DNA of 64,000 nt from Mikania micrantha (taxonomy: Eukaryota > Streptophyta > Magnoliopsida > Asterales > Asteraceae): the NCBI GenBank assembly GCA_009363875.1, contig CM018695.1:19068755-19132754 (forward strand), given 5' to 3'. This document shows positions 12,003 to 23,186 of the stretch, piece by piece. The translations under genes were made by a program, and so were the position numbers. How positions within the stretch are numbered: the stretch's first letter is position 1; each line of letters begins with the position of its first letter. The notes beneath the pieces are model-generated. The model worked only from the letters and a program-made list of their open reading frames with translations. It searched no databases and was not told the origin of the DNA.

Positions 12003-13500
12003 TCACAGATTGCTCAACAAGTTGAATTCTCATGTGTGCAGGTAGGCTCCCATAGGTCCAACTTATAGAACACTAAATAAGACATCAAATTGGTGTTGGC
12101 ACTTAGGTCAAACAAAGCAGTGATGACAGGCAAGTTAACAATCAAATAAGGAAGTGCGAAACTCCTTGGATCCATCTTCATCAAAAGTTTTTTTCTTGTA
12201 ACAAAGTTAAACATTTATCCTTTAGTGTCATTATGGAAAGTTCCTAAAGTTTATGTTTGTGAGTCAACAAATTGTAGAGAAACTTGGCGTACTTAGGCAT
12301 CTTGGATAGCCCAATCACAAATTGTATGTTAATGTGTACTTGCTTGAATAAGCTCCAAGAATCTATTCTCTTAAACAGTGTTGTAAAAATCGCGATTCAT
12401 CAGCGATTAATCGGTAGTCGGAGGTCTACCGACTAAATTTCGTCAAATCGGCCAATTAATCGCTAGGCGGTCAAAGTCGGTCAAAATTGGACCTAATCGG
12501 TCAAAATCGGCCTCTAGTCGGTCAAAATCGGACATCGGTGCAGCTTAAAATCAAAAGATTCCGACGATTCAGACAATTCCGGCGACTTCGCTCGTCCTAA
12601 TCGACCACATATCGGCCAAATTCCGGCGATTCCAGCAAGAACCCTTCGATCTAACCAACAAGAACGTAAATAGAATGACTCACCTGGGATTCCGGCTGAA
12701 ATCCGACTGAAATTAGGTGAGACAGGATGTCGTGGATGTCGGAATCTGTTGAGATGGAGAAGAAGAAGCAGCAACGACTTGGATACAGAGAAGAAGAAGA
12801 GCGTGCCCTATCTGCCGAATTGCCGAGACCGAGAAGGAGAATGTGGGAAGAAAACGTATTGGGCCATTTATGGGCTTAATTTTTTAAAAGAAAGGGTATT
12901 GGGTTTATTTTTTATGGGCTTTTTTATTCTTTATGGTTTTTTAAAAGGAAAAAAATTGAAAGAGGTGTTTATTATCCTATAAATCATGAATTAATTGGTT
13001 AAAATTTTTAGGTATTTGAAAAATTATATATAAAAAAATGTATATATGCATATAATTTTGAAAATTACATATAAAATCCCAATCCGATTAATCCCTAGTC
13101 CCTACCCCGCCGACCGACTAGCGACTAGCGATTTTTACAACACTGCTCTTAAATCTGTTTTCGTGTTCTTCAACCTATTTAGGTAAGGAATGGTATGTTT
13201 ATACTCTCAAAAGTGGCTTGGGTTGTGTTGTGTTGTGCTTGCTACACATATCCTAGTGTTTTGTACATTGCAAGAACAATCAATTTCTTTTTCTTCAATG
13301 ACTAAATGTGCCAAGTCATCTGCTCTGGTGGTTCTACAATTCCTCAAGGTGACAACTTTCATTTCTCTATTCGGATTCTTCTTAGTATGTATTACCAGGG
13401 AAGGTACCTTGCTAACGCTCCAACAATAAGCTCGCTATCTGCCCCTCTAAATTCTACAATGATGCCCTCTAACTCTTAAATTCCTCATCATGCTTCTCAA
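12003..13500 (-). pseudogene. Athila-like Ty3/gypsy gag-protease relic, split by a hAT element
   Basis: Read on the minus strand with the insertion at 12376-13145 skipped, the two flanks form one degenerate gag-to-protease stretch. 13500-13154 carries a gag tail resembling the NPREMNAITLRSGK region (here EMKVVTLRN). 12360-12216 carries QVHINIQF, then PKYAKFLYNLL, and 12214-12014 carries the aspartic protease start with ALFDLSANTNLM, where functional copies have an ALxDLGASxNLMP motif. The active-site glycine is lost and several stops interrupt the frame. Athila-like assignment comes from recognising these blocks, not from a search. Long dead. Confidence 0.7.
12376..13145. mobile_element. Non-autonomous hAT element, 770 bp
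   Basis: The terminal inverted repeat is CAGTGTTGTAAAAATCGC at 12376, matched by GCGATTTTTACAACACTG ending at 13145. It is flanked by a perfect 8-bp duplication CTCTTAAA (12368-12375 and 13146-13153), diagnostic of hAT transposition. Subterminal regions are packed with GGTCAAAATCGG-type repeats, typical of hAT transposase binding regions. The interior has no transposase domain. The open frame at 12514-12774 (minus) is repetitive and not convincing. It sits inside the Athila-like relic. Confidence 0.88.
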
Positions 13501-13518
13501 AACGACTCTGAGTCTCCC

Positions 13519-14950
13519 TGTGACACCTCTTATTTATGTTACTTAAGTAAATCAAAAGTTCATTGACATTTGGCATCATGTATTATTGTGCGCCACTACT
13601 ACGTACTGAAACATGCCTTGCTATTGCGGAAACTATAAACACTGACTAAACAACTCGAGCTCAGATCTCTATCTAAGTCCTAGCATTATTAATTTAAAGT
13701 TCCAAGCTTGTTCTTGAAGAGTCTTGTGCAATCCAATAGTGGTGGTAAAAGTTAAAACGCTTATTTTACATTTATAAATGTTTATAAGACATTGATGCTC
13801 ATACATTGTTTTGAATGTTGATCAAGACTATCCAAGATTGAAACAAAGCCTAAATAATGGCCCTAATTCTATAGAAAACCTAAGTTGAGTTAGATCATTC
13901 ATGCATGTGTGTTTAAGCTAAGAAGTTGGTGTTTTGATCTTATGTAATGGTTTTGATGAAATATTAGGCATCCACACACTGTGAAGAGGCTAGATTGGTA
14001 CTAACTTTGTTATAATAACAGTGAACCGAGGTGAGATTTAACCTCAATGTAGATGATTATGTGGTTATAAACACTTATTAACCCTTTTTGGGTAATAAAC
14101 AATGTCTAGGTGAAAATGTTATGATAAAAAGGGTAAAAAGGTTTTAGGATAAATCATATGTTAGATTAATCTAATGGAAATGACAGTGTTTTATGGGTAA
14201 TAAACAATGTCAAGGTAAATATGTTATGATAACAGTGCAAAAAGGGGGTTTTAGTGTAACTAGTATGTTTGATTAATCTATAGGAAATGAACTTGTCGTA
14301 GAAATCGATAAACGTTACTCAGGTGGTGAGGTACTGACAAAAGATTAATTGATTGTAATTTCATATGTAAGTTTCAAATTATTTATACACCAAATTACAC
14401 ACACACGGGTTTGTCGGAATTCAACCAAAATTTTAAGGCTTAGGCCAGAAATTACATGGTTTAGCCAGAATTTGGTCGTTTTGTGTCCGACTATCGTTGT
14501 AACCACCTGGCGATTAGTTGGCCGATTAGATGACTATTACTTGGTCAATTGCCGCCTCGTGACTAATTGTCGATCAATTAGCCGCCTAGACAAATTTTTA
14601 TAATAATGGAAATGATGACCAACTCAAAAAACACAATTAAATTGTAATAAACAATAAAAACGCAGAAGTTGCCAGGGGTGAGACAGCCCGTTTGCGATCA
14701 ATAAAAGGCTATCGATTGGGACGGATGGCTCGTCTGACTTGGACACCAGATAGCGGCACACATAAACCCTAAAAACAGTATTTTGGACATTTTGATTATA
14801 ACTGATATATTCGGTACATTTGAGTATCATACTATCATTGTTTCACAAATCATGAACAGTAAGTTTAAATTGATCCTCTATTTAATAAGTACTAGTGTTC
14901 GTGCATTAATTGTGATTGGGATGTTATTTGCAAAGGAGTTGGACGTCACA
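13519..14950. repeat. Possible solo LTR (about 1.4 kb)
   Basis: Starts TGTGACACCTC and ends GGACGTCACA, so the outline is TG...CA with LTR-like ends. No matching 5-bp flanks are visible (CTCCC left, CTTGA right) and no second LTR is present, so the call is weak. It contains a direct repeat of a GGTAATAAACAATGTC block (14090 and 14200 regions). It also contains a 14430-14595 segment, rich in GCCGATTAGATGA/CAATTAGCCGCC-type words, that recalls the ends of the hAT element at 12376-13145. Confidence 0.35.
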
Positions 14951-15141
14951 CTTGATTACTAGTGTTGAGGTGAATTTGTAATCTAATCCTCGTTTAATTA
15001 CATGGTGTTGAATACATCTTCGTTATGTTTTGATGAACATTTTTTATTAATGCCATGATTTGTACAACAAACTATTATGTCATGTGGAAATCGATCAATT
15101 GGAGGTTATCATACCTGCTTCATCTATGTGTGTGTATATAT

Positions 15142-15455
15142 ATTAACCTAGAAAACCCGTGTATTACACGGGTTGAATAATAAAAAATATAATTTAGTAA
15201 CACTAAATACTAATAAAAATTTAATTATTATAAAATTATATTTAGGATATATATAATTGAATTATTCTTTATTAACTTTTAATAAATTAGTAAATTGTTG
15301 TAATAAGAAAAATTATATATTTTGATATTTAGTTATATAATCTAATTATTAAAAGTTAATATTAATTGTTAGGAGAGAGAAGCGGGGAAAATATTTTCAG
15401 ATTTAATAAGAATGCGACACGTGTCTCCTAAAAATACTCATTTAATATAATAGGA
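15142..15455. mobile_element. TA-flanked element with ACCCGTGTATTACACGGG (copy 1)
   Basis: Opens with CCTAGAAAACCCGTGTATTACACGGG in two pieces: CCTAGAAAACCC, then GTGTATTACACGGG. It closes near GAATGCGACACGTGTCTCC, with TATATA on either side. A second copy is at 35528-35945. Both share the CCCGTGTATTACACG opening, GAGAGAG..GCGGG(G)AAAA.. and a GCGACACGTGTC / ACGACATGTGTC closing block. No coding capacity; superfamily not determined. Confidence 0.55.
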
Positions 15456-15478
15456 ATATATATATATATATATATATA

Positions 15479-17045
15479 GGGGAGGGATATTTTAAGAAGG
15501 CTAAAAACCATGAGAAGTGTGAGAAGCCACGAGAATGTGACACGTGTATTTTAGGGTAAAGGGTATAAAAGTCAACACATAAATGGAGGCTGCACATGCA
15601 AGTCACATGTTAATTCCACCAAATTTTTTAAACGTATGTAACTATTTTATACGTTAATTTTTTTTAAAAAAAATTACACCATAAAATCACAAATTTCTTT
15701 ACCTTTCTAACGAGTATAATATTGTTATATTTAACAATAGAAAAAGAACAAACCTGATTGTTCTTGAAACTTGTGCGTTTTTATGGTGTTTTCATATTGT
15801 TTGTGAAACTAGACGTTTTATGGTGTTTTGAACATAAACAAAACACAACGTTTTGTAATTGCGTCATTTACACATGACCTTTTATGGTGTTTTCTGTACT
15901 ATGTAATTTTCACAGACATTTTATGGTGTTTTTGAATTGTAATTTTATTTATGGTGTTTTTGAACTGTAATTTTATTTATGGTGTTTTTGAACTGTAATT
16001 TTATTCATGGTGTTTTTGGACTGTATAATTTTACACATTGTGTTTTACGCATAGTCTAAAAACATCATGTACAAACTTAAAAAAATGCAAAATCCGAAAA
16101 TGAATGCCATAATACATACATATTTATAACCAATGTAAAACACCATGTACAAACTTAACACATTTATGTATAAATTAAAAACACCATGAACATAATTAAT
16201 ACACCATATATTAACATTTAAGTTTAAAACGTCATGTATAAAATGTTTATGAACTAGGTGTGTTTTGTTATGGTGTTTTTCAAATGTTTATGAAATATAG
16301 CGATTTATGGTGTTTTTAGTATTCAAAAACACCATAAAAATGCCTGGTCTTAGTTTCATGAATATCCGAACACAAAAACACCATAAAATGTTAACACCAT
16401 AAACACAATAACATATCTTGAAAAAACGCCATAAACAATAAAATATCTCGAAAAAACATCATAAACTAAGTTAAAAACACCACGTACAAACTTAGGTGTT
16501 TATGGTGTTTTTCGTTTTCAAAAACACCAAAAAATGCACTCTTTTAGTTTTATTAATACGCAAACACCAAAAAATAACATAAAATGTTAACATCATAAAC
16601 ACCATAAAATATCTTTGAAAACACCATAAAACATACATATGTGTAAAAAACACCATAAAAGATCAGTTTCATATATATTGGAAAAACACCATAAACATAT
16701 GGTTCGTGAAATTCATTTTAGGTTGTTATTTTAATTTTAAAAAATATACTAATATTATACTCATTAGAAAGATAAAAAAATGCTCGATTTTATGGTGTAA
16801 TTTTTAAAAAAAAATACTAACGTATAAAAAAGTTACGAACGTTTAAAAAAGATGGAGGAAAATGCATGTGACATGCATGTGCAGATTTTTTGCTAGATCT
16901 TCCCATTCTACCCCTACTGATGGTTTTAACTTATAATTAATTACGAAAATACCACCAGATTAATCTCAACCACAAAACAAATTGATCTAATGGTTGAGAT
17001 CCCTTCTCACACTTCTCATGGTTTCTAGACTTTCTAGCCAAACCT
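15479..17045. mobile_element. Large fold-back element rich in TATGGTGT, between TA tracts
   Basis: Left end GGGGAGGGATATTTTAAGAA followed by AACCATGAGAAGTGTGAGAA (15507 region). The right end carries the complement TTCTCACACTTCTCATGGTT (17002 region) and then AACCTTATAC before TATATA. The left half holds TATGGTGTTTTT repeats and the right half AAACACCATAAA repeats, so the two arms pair over much of the length. It also has mirrored CATGTGACATGCATGTGCA-type blocks. No transposase or other coding frame. It opens like the repeat at 4450. Confidence 0.6.
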
Positions 17046-17071
17046 TATACTATATATATATATATGTATAT

Positions 17072-18349
17072 AGGGAAATGTTGTATTGGTAACCCACTCT
17101 AAGTGTGGTAACCTATTAACTCATTTTCTTTGGTTGTTTAAATAAAACCTTTTGAAATGAGTGGTCTATATTAAATCTGAAAAAAACATGTGAATGAGAT
17201 TTGTTTAAGGGCATTTTTGACATTTGGTGGGGTGTACTTGATTCCTTTTTTAAAAAAAGTTTACCCCCTAATTTTTTAAACACTCATAACTTTTATATAC
17301 ATTGTTATTTTTTTATAAAAATTTCACCATTAAATTTGTCACTTTTTTATCTTTAATTCAAGTATAATTTTTGCAAATTTTTTTAAAATTTTCGTAATTT
17401 GCACTGATGCAGCGACATTTTACACTGATGCAACGACGTTTTACACTGACGTACCGAAATGCATTTTTTACACTGATTTGACATTTGGTGGGGCGTACTT
17501 GATTTCTTTTTTAAAAAAAGTTTACCCCCCAATTTTTTAAACACTCATAACTTTTATATACATTATTATTTTTTTATAAAAATTTCACCATTAAATTTGT
17601 CACTTTAATTCAAGTATAATTTTGTCAAATTTTTTTAAAATTTTCGTAATTTGCACTGATGCAGCGACGTTTTGCACTGACGTAACGAAATGCATTTTTT
17701 TACACTGATGTAGTCACAATGATGTAACGAGCTGAATTTTTACAAAGTTTTCGTAATTACACTGATGTAAGGATCTGGATTTTTTCAAAGTGTTCTTAAT
17801 TTTTTAAAATATTAATGAACTAATTTTTGTAATAAAAAATAATTTGTAACAAGATGGAAAGATTTTACGTTGGTGTAATAGCAAACGCTCGAAAAAATGA
17901 GAGAAAATTACGAACGCTCAAAATAATTTGTAAAACATTTTAAAGATGGAAAGATTTTGAAAAAACGAGAGAAAATTATTGTATTTATTGTTCGTTACGT
18001 TGGTGTAATTACGAACGCTCGAAAAAAATTCAAAAAAAAATTGGCATGACTATTATGGAATTAACGATAAAAATATAACGAGTTTAATGGTGTAATTTTT
18101 ATAAAAAAATAACATAGTATAAAAAAGTTACAAGTGTATAAAAATCAAGGGGGAAACTTTGATTTAAAAAAGGAAAATGAATATATTTTTATGATGTGTG
18201 TGAATCTGATTGGCTTAAATGGGCTAATAAAAAGTCCATAATACCCTTATTAAAGCAAAAGGGAATCTATGATGTGGGTGAATCTGATTGGCTTAAATAG
18301 GTTAATAGGTTACCACAAATATGGTGGGTTCTTATTTGAACCAAATTCT

Positions 18350-18350
<1 letters not shown>
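17072..18350. mobile_element. TA-flanked element with an internal 261-bp duplication
   Basis: Left end AATGTTGTATTGGTAACCCAC with GTGGTAACCTATTAACTCAT. The right end has the complement (GGTTAATAGGTTACCAC, GTGGGTTCTTATTTGAACC). Both sides are TATATA tracts. Inside, a block starting GACATTTGGTGGGG at 17219 recurs at 17480, giving a direct duplication with period 261. The block contains ACTGATGCAGCGACRTTTT units. No coding capacity. Confidence 0.6.

Positions 18351-18351
<1 letters not shown>

Positions 18352-18421
<70 letters not shown>
18352..18421. repeat. (TA)n microsatellite, about 70 bp
   Basis: Uninterrupted alternating TA separating two transposon-like elements. It is the longest such tract in the window. 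Confidence 0.97.
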
Positions 18422-18425
<4 letters not shown>

Positions 18426-19705
18426 AAATGTAAAAAAATAACCCTCTTTTTTTACTACAACTACATAACTCATTTTAACCAATAATAAAATTACACATAA
18501 GCTTTTCATTAAAATATTAAAAACGACATCATAGTCATTTTACTTTTATAAGTTTTTTCCCACTCTTTTTTAAACATTAATAACTTTTTTATAGAATATT
18601 ATATTTTTTTAAAAATTGCACCATTATATTCGTCTCATTTTTTTTCTTTAATTCCGTTATAGTCTCGACTATTTTTTTTTTACTTGTTTAGATGTCCTAT
18701 ATTTACATCATTGTAACGAGCTTAAATATAGCAAAATTTATTTGAAATTTTTTCTAACAATGATAAATTACAGTGATGCAATTTACGTTGACGTAATTTA
18801 CAGTGATGTAATTTACATGGACGTAAAATTCGGTTTCACTTTTTTTCGGTTAATTCGATTCCAGTTCGTTTTTTCGGTTAATTCGGTTTCGGTTCGGTTT
18901 TTTTTGGCTTTTTGCTCATCCCTAATTTGTAACGAGCGTAAATAAAACAAATTTGTTTGAATTTTTTTCGAACAATGATAAATTACATCACTATAATTAT
19001 CATTGTTAGAGAAAAAAACAAAATAATGTGTTATATTACATCACTGCAATTTATCAATGTAATTATCATTATTAGAGAAAAAATAAAATAATGTGTTATA
19101 TTACATCACTGTAATGTATCATTGTTAGAAAAAATTCAAAATAATGTGTTATATTTATGTTCGTTACATCGATGTAAATAATGGACAATGAGAAAAAAAA
19201 TTAAAAAAACTAGTCAACATTATAACGGAATTAAAGAGAAAATTAAATTACTGTAAATAATGTGTTACGTCACCGTTAATTATGTCATTGTAAATTACTT
19301 CATTTTGTATTACATTACTTTAATTTAACGTAAATAATGTGTTATGTCACCGTTAATTACATTACTGTATTTTACCATTGTTAGAAAAAATTTCTAATTA
19401 ATTTGATATCTTTAAGCTCGTTACAATGATGTAACTACATGACATCAAACAAAAAAAACTATTCGAGACTATAACGAAATTAAAGAGAAAAATAAAACGA
19501 GTATAATGGTGCAATTTTTTTTAAAAAATAATATATTATAAAAAAGTTATGAATGTTTAAAAAAAGAGGTAAACTTTATATAAATGACAAATGTCTTAAA
19601 TGCCCTTCATATTAAAAAAAAGGAAATTGACACGTGGCACGATCCTATACACTTACCTTTTTAAAGTAACCATTGGATGATAGTTAATAGGTTGTAACAA
19701 AAACT
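18422..19705. mobile_element. TA-flanked element with many short TTACATCACTGTAA-type palindromes
   Basis: Starts AGGGAAATGTAAAAAAATAA with ACTACAACTACATAACTCAT, and ends with the related inverted ATAGTTAATAGGTTGTAACA. The interior repeats ATTACATCACTGTAAT, TGTTATGTCACCGTTAATTA and similar words in both orientations. A segment at about 18835-18935 rich in CGGTTAATTCGGTTTCGG and ending GCTCATCCCTAA looks like a truncated fragment of another element. It directly abuts the viral insertion cluster. Confidence 0.5.
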
Positions 19706-19924
19706 CCTAAATTGCCAGAAAGTTTTAGATGGCAAAATTATATTCTACTGGGAGAAGGACATTATACACAGATTTATGCACACCACAATTGTAATATGCT
19801 TCTACCATTTGTAGGAGAAGCAGACGATCTGGAATTTGAACATATAATTAATCAAGAAGATGATAACACTCATGTATCGCCACACTTAGAAGATAGCATA
19901 CCGGATACACACAGAGATTTCTAG
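19690..19924 (+). pseudogene. Endogenous pararetrovirus: 3' end of the transactivator-like ORF
   Basis: This open frame ends at 19924 and is nearly the mirror image of minus-strand sequence at about 20697-20917. Blocks such as ESFRWQNYILLGE and DSIPDTHRDF are shared, apart from small changes. It also resembles the end of the large viral frames at 23187 (minus) and about 27560 (plus). It is only the last 70-odd codons of that frame, cut on the left at the junction with the TA-flanked element. The frame lies downstream of reverse transcriptase in the minus-strand unit, which is where caulimovirids keep the translational transactivator. Role inferred, fragment certainly non-functional. Confidence 0.6.
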
Positions 19925-20131
19925 AAGAAATCGTCACCAATGACGATCACACAGAAAAAACAAAAGAAGACAGACGCTTGTGAAAAAGCTACAACAGACA
20001 GACAGCATCTTACTTTTTCTTTTTAGAAATAATAGAGTAGTTTTTTAGCTTTTAAATTTTTAATCGTAGTCGTTCTTTTTGTAAAATAGATCTAGACCAT
20101 TGATTGTAAATTATTAGGTAGTTTTCTTTGC

Positions 20132-20141
20132 CTATAAAAGG
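20132..20141 (+). promoter_or_regulatory. TATA box of pararetrovirus intergenic promoter (plus-strand copy)
   Basis: CTATAAAAGG lies about 210 bases after the end of the transactivator-like frame, preceded by AT-rich DNA and followed by a CTTCCGCTC pyrimidine stretch. This matches the layout of the caulimovirid long intergenic region that drives the pregenomic RNA. Activity in the present host is unknown. Confidence 0.55.
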
Positions 20142-20480
20142 TATTCTTCCGCTCAAATGTAAGATATCGAAGAGCAATCAATAATATTTGAAATTGTTCA
20201 ATCTCTCTCATGGCACACTAAACCACACACTTCCTTCTTCCACTTGATCTTCCAAACACTCCCTTATTCCCAGAGCTTCATAATATATCTCATATAAAAT
20301 ATATCTTCCAAACATCCCTTTTTTTTATATGAGATATATTATGAAGCTCTGGGAATAAGGAAGTGTTTGGAAGATCGAGTGAAAGAAGGAAGTGTGTGGT
20401 TTAGTTTGCCATGAGAGAGATTAAACAATTTCAAATATTATTGATTGCTCTTCAATATTCTACATTTGAGCGGAAGAATG

Positions 20481-20490
20481 CCTTTTATAG
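20481..20490 (-). promoter_or_regulatory. TATA box of pararetrovirus intergenic promoter (minus-strand copy)
   Basis: Mirror copy of CTATAAAAGG, facing the other one across the dyad at 20311. Transcription from each would run towards the centre and through the opposite copy. Confidence 0.55.
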
Positions 20491-20696
20491 GCAAAGAAAA
20501 CTACCTAATAATTTACAATCAATGGTCTATATCTATTTTACAAAAAGAACGACTATGATTAAAAATTTAAAAGCTAAAAAGCTACTCTATTATTTCTAAA
20601 AAGAAAAAGTAAGATGATGTTTGTTTGTTGTAGCTTTTTCACAAGCGTCTGTCTTCTTTTGTTTTTTCTGTGTAATCGTCACTCGTGACAATTTAT

Positions 20697-21530
20697 TCTA
20701 GAAATCTCTGTGTGTATCCGGTATGCTATCTGCTGAGTGTGGCAATACTAGAGTGTTATCATCTTCTTGATTAATTATATGTTCAAATTCCAGATCATCT
20801 CCTTCTCCTACAAATGGTAGAAGCATATTCCAATTGTGGTGTGCATAAATATGTGTATAATGTCATTCTCCCAGTAGAATATAATTTTGCCATCTAAAAC
20901 TTTCTGGCAATTTAAGAGTTTCTTGACATTTTGTATAAAATTTTGAAAATTCTGGCATCTTTATGGGATCTTCTAAAAATAGATCATTTATCCATGGAAG
21001 ACTGTATATACATTGCAACTGTTTCCCATTTATTGTATATTCTTAAGTGTGTACCCATAAATATCACATTGTGTGTATATTTGGGTCTCTGTGTTTTTTC
21101 GAGATTTTGTATTGTTTGCTCAGAGAAATAAATACTTAGAGCATTTAAAATCTGCATTTTAAACTTTGAAGCATGTGCCATGGTTTGAATATGCCATAGA
21201 TTATCCAATAAGCATTGTTGCTTATCTGTGAGCTTTATGTCCATCATAGGACGTAATTTTTTATTAGGATCATCACACCTTTGTAAGACATAATTTCCGT
21301 AGGTTATATTTGAACTTTGTATAACTGTTGGAATTACATTTGTCTTCTGTGTAATATGTAGTTTTGGAGGACGTACTTCCATTACATTTGTATAACTTGG
21401 TCCATAAAACTTTGTAAAGTGTGTCTGTGTCACTGGGCCAATTATAGAAGATGGTAATCTTCTGTAATTTTGTGTATACTGTTGTTTTTCTTCATAGAAG
21501 ATATCTCCATTGGAGAATTCCTTTTCCTTT
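20697..21530 (-). pseudogene. Endogenous pararetrovirus: transactivator-like ORF with central deletion
   Basis: The N-terminal open part (21433-20984, 149 codons) follows RNase H in the viral order. It ends with IYNKWETVAMYIQ, a short block resembling the conserved mini-domain of the caulimovirid transactivator (ORF VI, inclusion body protein). Directly afterwards the sequence jumps, out of frame, to the C-terminal block LPWIND...ESFRWQNYILLGE and runs to a stop near 20697. The other viral copies carry about 1.5 kb between these blocks, so this one has a central deletion plus frameshift. Family assignment is by position and the short motif, hence moderate. Confidence 0.55.
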
Positions 21531-22860
21531 ATTTTTCCTGCTCATCTATACAAAATAACTTGTTTATATTTATAGATAACATATCTGCGATCCCATTATT
21601 TTTTCCTTTAATATGTTCAAAATTTATAGTATATCCTTGTCCTTGTATTATATTTTGCAAATTAACCCATCTGGTTCTGTTTACTTTTTTATTTTGATCA
21701 TTTTTTATAAATTTTACTATGGCTTCACAGTCTGTTCTAACTGTCAATTTTTTTTTGTAAAAATATTTTGAATTTTTCAAGAGAATTTATTAATGCCTGC
21801 ATTTCAAAATCTATGCTTGTCCGGTTATTTTTTGATTTAAAATTTCCACTGGCATAAGCACAAATTTTTTCTTCTTCTTTTAAACTATATTTGTTAGGTT
21901 TATTAAGCAAAACTGCTCCCCATCCTTCTTTACATCCATCTGTTTCTATTATTATATAATCTGTAATTAATGGTAGTTCTAAATGTTTAATTTTCTATAT
22001 TTTTTCTTTAATTTGTTTTACTAATTCTATATATTCTTTATTAAAAAACCTTTGTCCATTTTTTGTAGTTTTACTGTATAATAGTCCTACTAATTTTGAT
22101 AAATTTGGTATAAATTTTCTAGCATAATTTACTAAACCTAAAAAAACCTGTATTTGTTTTAAATTTTCAAATTTTTCTGGAAATTCTAAAATTTTTGTAG
22201 AAATATGTAACTGTAATTCTATTTTTCCATTTCCAATTTCTAACCCTAAAAAAGATATTTTTTTTCTAAATAACTCCATTTTTCTTTTTGATATAACTAT
22301 ACCGTTTCTTTTTATTTCTTCAAAAACCTGTTGCAGATGTTTTTCATACTCCTGTACTGTTTCACTTGCCACTAAGATATCATCAATATATATATTAAAC
22401 AAAATTCATATTTTAAAAAATATGCTATATATCTTTGAAAAATTGAAGGGGCGTTCTTTAGTCCAAAACTAAGAACATTCCATTCAAATTGTCCTTCTAA
22501 ACATGTAAATGCTGTCAATTTTTTAAAATTTTCTTCTAATTATATCCTGATTTTAAAACAAACTTTGAAAATATCTTTTTCTTTTGTATTAATTGAATTA
22601 AGTTATCTTTATTAGGTATATTGTATCCATCATCCTCTGTATTATCATTTAATCTTTTGTAATTATATATTATCTTTGTTTTTCCTCTTTTTATTTCACT
22701 GTGATTTCTTACTATAAAGGCTGCTGATCTGTGAGGACTTTCTGATTTTCTAATTAATCCTTGTTCTATCATTTCTGGTATTTTTTTTTAAAATTCTTCT
22801 TTATAATTTGAGATATAATATGTGGAACAGATTCTAAGGCTTTTTGGAGTTAAACGGTAT
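21529..22860 (-). pseudogene. Endogenous pararetrovirus: reverse transcriptase-RNase H
   Basis: Polymerase domain of a caulimovirid, broken into several open pieces. The first (22772-22536) begins with the thumb-proximal LIRKSESPHRS and NYKRLND blocks. The gap 22535-22403 still reads FEWNVLSFGLKNAPS in another frame. The next piece (22402-21995) holds the catalytic YIDD and the FLGLVNYARKF connection. RNase H follows with an ETDGCKEGWG block (about 21940) and, after a frameshift, HIKGKNNGIADMLS (about 21560). At least three frame breaks make it inactive. These motifs are of the kind seen in transactivator-carrying genera (caulimovirus, cavemovirus, solendovirus). Movement and coat protein genes are missing upstream. 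Confidence 0.8.
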
Positions 22861-23186
22861 GGAGACGAAAGGAAAATTTTAGTGTCATAATTTTTTAAAA
22901 GAAACTTGATATAAACATACATACATATGCCATATATAGTCATCATAAATGTACATAATTGTCAAATTTTGCATGAAAAAGAAAAACTAAAAAATACTTA
23001 CTCAATACTAGTATGAACACAAAAATTAAAATACATCTTAGACAACAGGAGTATGAAAAACTATGAGTATATTACTAGTAGGTAGACTATTAATGTCATT
23101 ATTTCTTCTGTTTATTCCCTGTGTCTTCATATTATTTTTTCTGTTTATTCCCTGTGTCTTCAGATTATTTCTTCTTTTTATTCCCA
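22861..23186 (-). other. Viral junction between transactivator-like ORF and reverse transcriptase
   Basis: About 300 bases separate the end of the transactivator-like frame from RT, with no movement or coat protein between. The same junction (ACTAGTATTGA, GCAAAATTTGACAATTAT, AACTCCAAAAAGCCTTAGA) is found in the plus-strand copy at 27690-27760 and 28450-28690. It contains a direct repeat GTTTATTCCCTGTGTCTTCA (23109 and 23143 regions). Confidence 0.6.

Larger units (their letters stand above)
19706..20917. repeat. Large inverted repeat (about 600-bp arms) of viral promoter region
   Basis: The sequence from 19706 to 20311 recurs in reverse complement from 20311 to 20917. The symmetric TATA boxes at 20132-20141 (plus) and 20481-20490 (minus) place the dyad at 20311. 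At the centre, CATAATATATCTCATATAAA mirrors TTTATATGAGATATATTATG. The arms differ by scattered substitutions and small indels, so the duplication is not very recent or the two parents were different copies. It joins two viral copies head to head. Confidence 0.88.

Noticed and set aside
13190..13429. 79-codon plus-strand frame
   Set aside because: Shadow of the minus-strand Athila-like gag relic, whose EMKVVTLRN block reads on the other strand.
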